Of a stretch of DNA of 64,000 nucleotides, positions 59,365 through 64,000 are shown one piece after another (the first letter of the stretch is position 1; every line of letters starts with the position of its first letter). The DNA is from Rhizobium sp. BK650. Lineage in GTDB: Bacteria > Pseudomonadota > Alphaproteobacteria > Rhizobiales > Rhizobiaceae. Under the pieces are notes generated by a model that was not told the origin of the DNA, made no database searches, and saw only the letters and a list, made by a program, of their open reading frames with translations. The translations under genes were made by a program, and so were the position numbers. The stretch is taken from the NCBI RefSeq assembly GCF_014195325.1, contig NZ_JACIBK010000001.1, positions 806,001 to 870,000 of the forward strand, written 5' to 3'.

Positions 59365-59985
59365 CTATTGCGAGAAGGCGTCTTCCATCTCTTCGCGCCC
59401 CTGCAGGATCCGGTCGATCAGGCCCCATTCCAGAGCCTCTTCGGCTGTCATGAAGCGGTCGCGATCCATCGCCTTTTCGAATTCATCGTAGGATCGGCCG
59501 CAATGCTCGGCATAGAGGCTGGTCATCCGCTGCTTCGTCTTGCGGATTTCTTCGGCATGGATCAGCATATCCGAGGCCTGGCCCTGGAAGCCGCCGAGCG
59601 GCTGGTGGATGAGGATGCTGGCATTCGGCAGGGCGTAGCGCTCTCCAGGCTGGCCTGCCATCAGCAAAAATGACCCCATGGAGCGGGCCGTTCCCATGCA
59701 GAGCGTCTGCACCGGGGCGCGGATGAAGCGCATCGTATCGTACATGGCGAACCCGCTCGTCACGACGCCGCCCGGCGAATTGATATAGAGATTGATCGGC
59801 TTCTTCGGGTTTTCGGCCTCGAGGAAGAGAAGTTGTGCGCAGACGAGAGCGGAAACGGCATCGTTGATTTCGCCGTTCAGAAAGATGATCCGCTCTCGCA
59901 GGAGCCTGGAATAGATATCGAAGGATCGCTCCCCTCTCGAGGATTGTTCTACGACCATGGGGACGAGCTGCATCACTTCGCGCAT
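59365..59985 (-). CDS. clpP: ClpP protease paralog
   Basis: A 206-residue Clp[10 protein letters not shown] near 65-73, the nucleophile in [13 protein letters not shown] (Ser102), the catalytic His in [12 protein letters not shown] (His127) and Asp in MDRDRFMT (Asp176). The usual G-Q-A-A-S-M-G around the nucleophile reads G-T-A-R-S-M-G, so this is a divergent copy, but all catalytic residues are present. It would work with a ClpX/ClpA-type ATPase not found here, degrading tagged proteins in the cytoplasm. It has no clp partner next to it, suggesting a secondary paralog. The start ATG 59985 is preceded by a weak site. Confidence 0.93.
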   Translation of the reverse strand: MREVMQLVPMVVEQSSRGERSFDIYSRLLRERIIFLNGEINDAVSALVCAQLLFLEAENPKKPINLYINSPGGVVTSGFAMYDTMRFIRAPVQTLCMGTARSMGSFLLMAGQPGERYALPNASILIHQPLGGFQGQASDMLIHAEEIRKTKQRMTSLYAEHCGRSYDEFEKAMDRDRFMTAEEALEWGLIDRILQGREEMEDAFSQ

Positions 59986-60029
59986 CGGCGAACTCCAATC
60001 TTTCAGACATTGATGGGAAACCAGCCGCG

Positions 60030-60377
60030 TCAGGCGGCGAGCATGAGCATCGGGCTGTTGCTGTTGGCGACCGTTTTCGCCAGCCGCTCGAAGGTTGCAC
60101 CGGTCAGCTCATGGATAATGCGCAGGCTGGTGCCGCCCGACGCGTTCGGCGTGATCGCGAAGGTGACGGTGCTTTCGAGATAGGGCGGGGCATCATCGCG
60201 CAACCTGTAGCGGATTTCCCGGCCCGGAGTCTCGGAAAGCGACTGCGGCTCGGCAAGCGCTTCCTTCGGCAGCCACTTTTCCCGGAATTCGGCGATGCTG
60301 ATCGCCCGCCAGACCTTTTCCGGCGGCGCATCCAGTTCGTATGTCTGTTCGAAGCCGGTTTCCTGCACCTCGTTCAT
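60030..60377 (-). CDS. SRPBCC (AHSA1-like) domain protein
   Basis: A 115-residue protein of the Bet v 1-like START/AHSA1 fold: [20 protein letters not shown] at the start, [11 protein letters not shown] and a C-terminal strand/helix part ([20 protein letters not shown]). It follows the ArsR gene with an ATGA overlap (60377-60374), an arrangement very common in proteobacteria where ArsR regulates a SRPBCC protein. The domain binds a hydrophobic ligand; the ligand is unknown. Slightly shorter than typical members (140 residues). Confidence 0.88.
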   Translation of the reverse strand: MNEVQETGFEQTYELDAPPEKVWRAISIAEFREKWLPKEALAEPQSLSETPGREIRYRLRDDAPPYLESTVTFAITPNASGGTSLRIIHELTGATFERLAKTVANSNSPMLMLAA

Positions 60378-60688
60378 TGATCCATATCCTTCAGCAAGAG
60401 CTTGAGCGCATCAATGCGGGCCGGCCAGTAGGCGCGGTATTTCGCCAGCCATTGCGCGATGAGGGCGAGCCCATCGGGATCGACCTCGTAATTCACGAAG
60501 CGGCCCTCTTTCCGTTCGCGCACCAGCCTTGCTGCTCTCAGCACCGCAAGGTGCTGGGACATGGCCGGCTGGCTGATCTCCATGCCTTGCCGCAGGGCGC
60601 TGGCATTCATGCTGCCGGCCGCCAGCTTCTCGAAGATCGTGCGGCGGGTCGGGTCGGCGAGCGCGCGGAAAAAATCATGTTCCATCAT
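60374..60688 (-). CDS. ArsR-family regulator
   Basis: A 104-residue winged helix regulator: FFRALADPTRRTIFEKLAAG near 5-24, recognition helix ISQPAMSQHLAVLRAARLV near 38-56, wing RKEGRFVNYEVDPDGL. No metal-binding Cys pair is seen, so a non-metal signal is likely. It is cotranscribed with the overlapping SRPBCC gene. The start ATG 60688 or 60685 (MM) is ambiguous. It likely represses its own operon. Confidence 0.9.
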   Translation of the reverse strand: MMEHDFFRALADPTRRTIFEKLAAGSMNASALRQGMEISQPAMSQHLAVLRAARLVRERKEGRFVNYEVDPDGLALIAQWLAKYRAYWPARIDALKLLLKDMDQ

Positions 60689-60799
60689 GGATACACATAA
60701 GCACAGACTTATGTGATTCGCAAGAGACCATGAGCGGGGATGCTACGCGCTAATGATGTCGGTGCGAAGGTTCTCCCTGTCCGGAAAGGGCCCGCCTCT

Positions 60800-60824
60800 G
60801 GAACATCACCGGCCTCGTTTCGTT
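60800..60824 (+). promoter_or_regulatory. EcfG-type general stress promoter
   Basis: GGAAC (60800-60804), a 16-base spacer and CGTT (60821-60824) match the EcfG consensus. The ATG of the proline-rich gene lies 48 bases after the -10. It is the same layout as the site at 8833-8857. Confidence 0.72.
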
Positions 60825-60871
60825 TGGCTTGCGGAAGCAATCCCTTCACGCAAGCCGGAAGGACCAAGACC

Positions 60872-61048
60872 ATGACGATCCCTGCCGCAGCGATCCGGAT
60901 CCTGGCGCCCGAACCTCCGTCAGTCCCCATTTCTCCGCCCGGAAAGCCCGCTCCGCCCGTCAAGGAGCCGATGCCCGACAAGCCCGATAATGACGAGCCG
61001 GCGCCTGATCCTGACGAGAACGAGATTCCTCCGGAGGCTGCGCCATGA
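60872..61048 (+). CDS. Small proline-rich acidic protein, EcfG-controlled
   Basis: A 58-residue protein starting at ATG 60872 behind GGAAGG; an upstream frame to 60740 would read through the promoter. Rich in Pro (about 18), Glu and Asp (PPGKPAPPVKEPMPDKPDND), so probably disordered. It has an EcfG promoter and overlaps by 4 bases (ATGA) the next micro-gene, so both are made under general stress. No function known. It resembles small proline-rich proteins of unknown role in rhizobial stress regulons. Confidence 0.65.
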   Translation: MTIPAAAIRILAPEPPSVPISPPGKPAPPVKEPMPDKPDNDEPAPDPDENEIPPEAAP

Positions 61049-61152
61049 CGCCGGCGGCGAAATACCAAGTCAAATACATGTCGATCTATATCGGCCTGAT
61101 ACTGCTCGTCGCGGTGATCATCACGTTCGGATCTCTCGTCTTCTCACGGTGA
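61045..61152 (+). CDS. 35-residue membrane microprotein
   Basis: A frame of 35 residues (MTPAAKYQVKYMSIYIGLIL start) overlapping the upstream gene's stop by 4 bases, with GGAGG 9-13 bases upstream. Residues 13-33 form one membrane helix (IYIGLILLVAVIITFGSLVF). A short basic N-terminus faces the cytoplasm. Translational coupling to the EcfG-controlled proline-rich gene makes this a stress-induced microprotein candidate. Too short for family recognition. Confidence 0.55.
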   Translation: MTPAAKYQVKYMSIYIGLILLVAVIITFGSLVFSR

Positions 61153-61252
61153 CCTGTCTTGGATGTAACAGAGTTTTCGGGAGCGGCGGGTTCGGGAACA
61201 AAGGCGTGATGGGGCAGTTCGGACTGCTGACCATCATCGCTGGAGCATTGCC

Positions 61253-61528
61253 ATGATTGGACATCGGGAAGGCGCGCATTTCGCGCTTGTGCCGTCAGGC
61301 GAGCCGAACGTTTTCCACCTGACCGTCGACAGCAACTATATCGGGACCATAGCAAGCGATAGCGACAGCCTGTCGACGTCAAAACCCTGGGGGTGGCGCC
61401 TGCAGATCGGCGATGGCACGTTGGGCGATGTGCCGCTGGCCGGCCGTTCGCACAATATCGATGAGGCGCTGACCGAGGCAAAGCATGCTTACGAACGGCA
61501 TCGGGACCTGCTCTCACATCGAATGTGA
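61253..61528 (+). CDS. Hypothetical soluble protein
   Basis: A 91-residue protein starting MIGHREGAHFALVPSGEPNV. It looks like a small beta-rich unit (HFALVPSGEPNVFHLTVDSN; WGWRLQIGDGTLGDVPLAG) with a C-terminal helix (IDEALTEAKHAYERHRDLL). The ribosome site is TGGAG. A 15-residue frame at 61209 overlaps its ATG and could couple translation. A GGAAC at 61195-61199 lacks a proper -10 partner. No family recognised. Confidence 0.55.
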   Translation: MIGHREGAHFALVPSGEPNVFHLTVDSNYIGTIASDSDSLSTSKPWGWRLQIGDGTLGDVPLAGRSHNIDEALTEAKHAYERHRDLLSHRM

Positions 61529-61629
61529 ACCGTTATTATTACGGCGAACGAATGTCGCATTGAGCTTTGCGCGAGATGCCGTTATCAGGGAGTCGACGCT
61601 GAGGCAGTAGCCTCAGGGGTAGGGGAACC

Positions 61630-62034
61630 ATGCAACGTCGGCTGGACATGATCGAGCAATGGCTGGTGCGCATCTTGTGCACTGTCGCGCTCGTCTTCGT
61701 CGGCCTGGCGCATCAGGTTCCCGCTGCGCAGAACGATCTCAGCCCCGCAGCACTTGCCCAATATGTGCTGCCTGACGGCACATTGCCGATGCTTTGCGTC
61801 ACCGTCACCGACGACAGCGGCAAGGAGCACGGCAAGATCGCGCATCTCAATCCGTGCGAAGCCTGCCGCATCGGCGCCGCCGTGGTGCTGCCGCAGCCGG
61901 CCGACGTCACTGGTGCACGGATCGGCTTTGCGGTGGCTGTCGTGCTGCCGCGCCGTGCCGAAGCCTTCCACCGCCAGCTTTTTCCGCCGAATACGGGGCC
62001 GCGCGCCCCGCCTGCCACTCCGAGCCTCGCCTGA
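61630..62034 (+). CDS. Exported CxxC protein, DUF2946-like, of a probable copper cluster
   Basis: A 134-residue protein with one N-terminal hydrophobic segment (VRILCTVALVFVGLAHQVPA, a signal peptide or anchor), a Cys in LPMLCVTVTDD and a C-E-A-C pair near 75-78, and a Pro-rich tail. DUF2946 members next to copper genes are similar, but the match is by eye. The next genes, PepSY and PCu(A)C, follow on the same strand within about 90 bases, so all are probably one operon for metal handling in the periplasm. Start ATG 61630 follows GGGGTAGGGG. Confidence 0.6.
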   Translation: MQRRLDMIEQWLVRILCTVALVFVGLAHQVPAAQNDLSPAALAQYVLPDGTLPMLCVTVTDDSGKEHGKIAHLNPCEACRIGAAVVLPQPADVTGARIGFAVAVVLPRRAEAFHRQLFPPNTGPRAPPATPSLA

Positions 62035-62122
62035 ACCCGCAATGCGGCACCGGCCGTGATGCGTCTTGCAATCATGGCCGGGCTGCATTGACGCCGCCGG
62101 CCGAGGATTCGGATCCAGTCTC

Positions 62123-63496
62123 ATGTCTACCATTGTTGCCGCCGATCCGGCGGAGAGCGCCACGTCAGGCGTTTCGCTCTATCGCGCCATCTGGCGCTGG
62201 CACTTCTTTGCCGGCCTGCTCATCCTTCCTTTCCTGTTGAACCTTGCGATTACCGGCTCGCTCTATCTCTTCAAGGACGAGATCAACGATACGGTCTTTG
62301 CCTATCGCACCATCGTACAGCCCGCAGGCAAGCCGCTTGCGCCGCATCAGATCGCCGATATCGCGGCGGCCGCCGTGCCAGGCTCGGTTGCGAATTCCTA
62401 CAAGGATCCGGCTGAATCCGACCGGTCGGCGATCGTGACGGTGTCATCAGACGCCGGCTCGACGCTGGTCTTCGTCAATCCCTATGATGGCACAGTGCTT
62501 GATACGGTCGGGACGACGGAGGAATTCAGTTATGTCGTCAAGCGCATCCACAGTCTGGCGCTCTTTGGAGCCCTCCCCAATAAGCTGATCGAGATCGCAG
62601 GCGGTTTTGCCATGGTGCTGGTCGCAACCGGAATTTATCTCTGGTGGCCGCGGCGGCAGACAGGTGGTGTCGTCACCGTGCGCGGAACGCCTGCGCGGCG
62701 GGTCTTTTGGCGCGATCTGCATGCGGTGACGGGAGCGTTTGCCGGCATCCTGATTTTCTTCATGGCGATCACCGGCATGCCATGGTCCGGTTATTGGGGC
62801 GCCAACGTCAATGCGTGGCTGACGAGTCATGATCTCGGTTATCCCGTGAAGCTCTGGGATGCCGTGCCGAAATCGCGGAAGGTAACGGAGGATATCCTGC
62901 CGAAGGCCGGCTGGATCGTCGAGAAGGCGCCGGTGCCGCTTTCGGAGATCGCCGAGGCGCAGTCGAAGAAGCCGATCGGGCTTGATCGCGCCGTTGAGAT
63001 CGCCCGCGCGCTCGGTATGCAGCCAGGCTTCGATCTCGCCATTCCCGGCAGCGAGACGGGCGTCTATACGGCGGCGGTCTATCCCGACGACCTGAGCAGG
63101 GAGCGAACGCTTCATATCGATCAGTATTCCGGCAGGCCGCTCGTCGATCTCTCCTTCGGCCAGTATCCGTTCCTCGGCCAAGCGATCGAATGGGGCATCA
63201 ATGTGCATCAGGGGCAGGAATTCGGGCTCTTCAACCAACTCCTGATGCTGGCAACCTGCCTTGCCATCATCCTTTCCTGCGTGACCGGGGCGGTCATGTG
63301 GTGGAAGCGGCGGCCGGCGGGAAGGCTCGGTGTGCCGCCCATGCCGCAGCGGCGCTCGGTCTATTTCGGGCTGTGGATCATCGTGCTCGCCTTTGCCATC
63401 GCCTTTCCGATGAGCGGGCTTGCGATCCTGGTGATGATCGCCTTCGACCAGATGGTGATCCGTTTCGTGCCGCCGCTGAAGCGCGCCTTTGCCTGA
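62123..63496 (+). CDS. PepSY-TM domain membrane protein
   Basis: Start chosen at ATG 62123; 457 residues. Four to five membrane helices with the PepSY_TM architecture: an N-terminal helix (WHFFAGLLILPFLLNLAITG), periplasmic PepSY-like domain with GSVANSYKDPAES, a long segment, and the helices FFMAITGMPWSGYW and LLMLATCLAIILSC. His residues in W-R-W-H-F, R-I-H-S-L and N-V-H-Q-G are usual for the family and may hold haem or metal; PepSY_TM proteins are often iron- or copper-reduction associated. It lies just before a PCu(A)C chaperone gene, 9 bases apart. Confidence 0.88.
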   Translation: MSTIVAADPAESATSGVSLYRAIWRWHFFAGLLILPFLLNLAITGSLYLFKDEINDTVFAYRTIVQPAGKPLAPHQIADIAAAAVPGSVANSYKDPAESDRSAIVTVSSDAGSTLVFVNPYDGTVLDTVGTTEEFSYVVKRIHSLALFGALPNKLIEIAGGFAMVLVATGIYLWWPRRQTGGVVTVRGTPARRVFWRDLHAVTGAFAGILIFFMAITGMPWSGYWGANVNAWLTSHDLGYPVKLWDAVPKSRKVTEDILPKAGWIVEKAPVPLSEIAEAQSKKPIGLDRAVEIARALGMQPGFDLAIPGSETGVYTAAVYPDDLSRERTLHIDQYSGRPLVDLSFGQYPFLGQAIEWGINVHQGQEFGLFNQLLMLATCLAIILSCVTGAVMWWKRRPAGRLGVPPMPQRRSVYFGLWIIVLAFAIAFPMSGLAILVMIAFDQMVIRFVPPLKRAFA

Positions 63497-63505
63497 GGAG
63501 GGAAT

Positions 63506-64000
63506 ATGAAGACGATATTTTCTTTTCTATTCGGCTTTCTGCTCGCGACGGCAGCCGTCGCGCAGGACACGATCCGCATCGACCATGCAGCCTCGCATTC
63601 CATGGTGCCCGGCGCCAAGGTCGGCGACGGCTACCTTGTCATAACCAATAGAGGCAGCGAACCGGACCGGCTGATTGGCGCGCGCGCCGAGCGTGCCAAG
63701 ACCGTACAGCTGCACCAGATGAGCATGGATAACGGCATCATGACCATGCGCGAGTTGAAGGACGGGCTTGCCATTCCCGCCGGCCAGACAATCACGCTTG
63801 AGCCGAACTACCATTTGATGTTCCAGGACGTGGTGAGGCCCTTCCAGCAGGGCGAGACGATCCGGGCGGTGCTGAAGTTCGAGAAGGCCGGTGAGATCAC
63901 GGTCGATTTCGCGGTCGGCAAAATAGCGGGGCCGCTGGACGATGTGGGTCGGGGCCGTGGCATGGATCATGCGGCAATGGATATGCCCGGCATGGATATG
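63506..64000 (+). CDS. PCu(A)C-type periplasmic copper chaperone, cut by the right edge
   Basis: Starts at ATG 63506 behind GAGGAGGGA. The 165 visible residues have a signal peptide (FLFGFLLATAAVAQ) and the PCu(A)C fold with copper ligands in H-Q-M-S-M-D-N-G-I-M (near 72-81) and Y-H-L-M-F near 105, the H-x-M...H-x-M copper site. The tail, rich in Met, His and Asp (GMDHAAMDMPGMDM), is still open at the window end. PCu(A)C proteins deliver Cu(I) to cytochrome oxidase or store it. Its neighbours suggest a copper uptake or delivery cluster. Confidence 0.92.
   Translation, partial: MKTIFSFLFGFLLATAAVAQDTIRIDHAASHSMVPGAKVGDGYLVITNRGSEPDRLIGARAERAKTVQLHQMSMDNGIMTMRELKDGLAIPAGQTITLEPNYHLMFQDVVRPFQQGETIRAVLKFEKAGEITVDFAVGKIAGPLDDVGRGRGMDHAAMDMPGMDM

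Noticed and set aside
61195-61220. EcfG promoter for the gene at 61253
   Set aside because: GGAAC is present, but the expected -10 reads AGTT instead of CGTT and would lie close to the ATG; too weak to call.

Overview
The window looks like a piece of a Rhizobium-type alphaproteobacterial genome, close to the R. etli / R. leguminosarum group. The basis is its GC-rich coding DNA, DUF982 and DUF1127 proteins, EcfG-type and RirA-type regulatory sites, an HWE-family kinase, GAAC-N7-GAAC SOS boxes and three large palindromic intergenic repeats of the kind scattered through rhizobial genomes. I see no rRNA, tRNA, transposase, phage gene or CRISPR array. Whether this is chromosome or chromid cannot be decided from the sequence.

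Layout. 1-3 kb: a cut-off exported protein and small hypothetical genes. 3.1-7.3 kb: the most interesting locus, an ECF sigma factor with its NrsF-type membrane anti-sigma factor, next to a four-gene operon for a bufferin-like RiPP: precursor (DUF2282), MNIO enzyme (DUF692), partner protein (DUF2063) and a DoxX membrane protein. The sigma gene and the precursor gene carry near-identical candidate promoters (GTAAC-N17-CGWA), which ties the two units into one probable metal or oxidative stress regulon. 7.5-9.5 kb: a Tat-exported epoxide hydrolase and a stress gene with a clear EcfG promoter. 9.5-13.4 kb: an iron-type ABC importer and a divergent methyltransferase that share an IRO (RirA) box. 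13.4-18.6 kb: a CheB-CheR-PAS-HWE kinase flanked by two lone receiver proteins and a winged-helix-like protein.

18.8-33.6 kb is mixed: ABC exporter, LysR/MFS pair, GFA, VOC, DUF1127/LysR, epimerase, hybrid kinase overlapping a KaiC-like double ATPase, methyltransferase, a lone Imm26-like immunity protein and an amine or amino acid oxidase. 34.3-39.8 kb holds a glycan cluster (GT25, GT4, a GH43-like transferase domain, a TIM-barrel protein, GT1). At 39.8-40.4 kb two small unknown genes sit behind a perfect SOS box that overlaps their promoter. 41-45.5 kb: two short membrane proteins, a methyltransferase, a UBP zinc-finger protein paired with a cNMP-domain/thioredoxin-reductase-like protein, and a small P-loop kinase.

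45.6-47.6 kb is a second attractive regulatory locus: ilvB preceded by an 18-residue Val/Leu/Ile-rich leader peptide and a textbook attenuator terminator. 47.6-58.2 kb consists of many divergent regulator/enzyme pairs (HxlR, TetR, XRE, LysR; SDRs, an alcohol dehydrogenase, a metallophosphatase). 58.4-61.5 kb: YidB, an exported Cys-repeat protein, a ClpP paralog, an ArsR/SRPBCC pair and a two-gene EcfG-type micro-operon. 61.6-64 kb: an exported CxxC protein, a PepSY membrane protein and a PCu(A)C copper chaperone that runs off the right edge.
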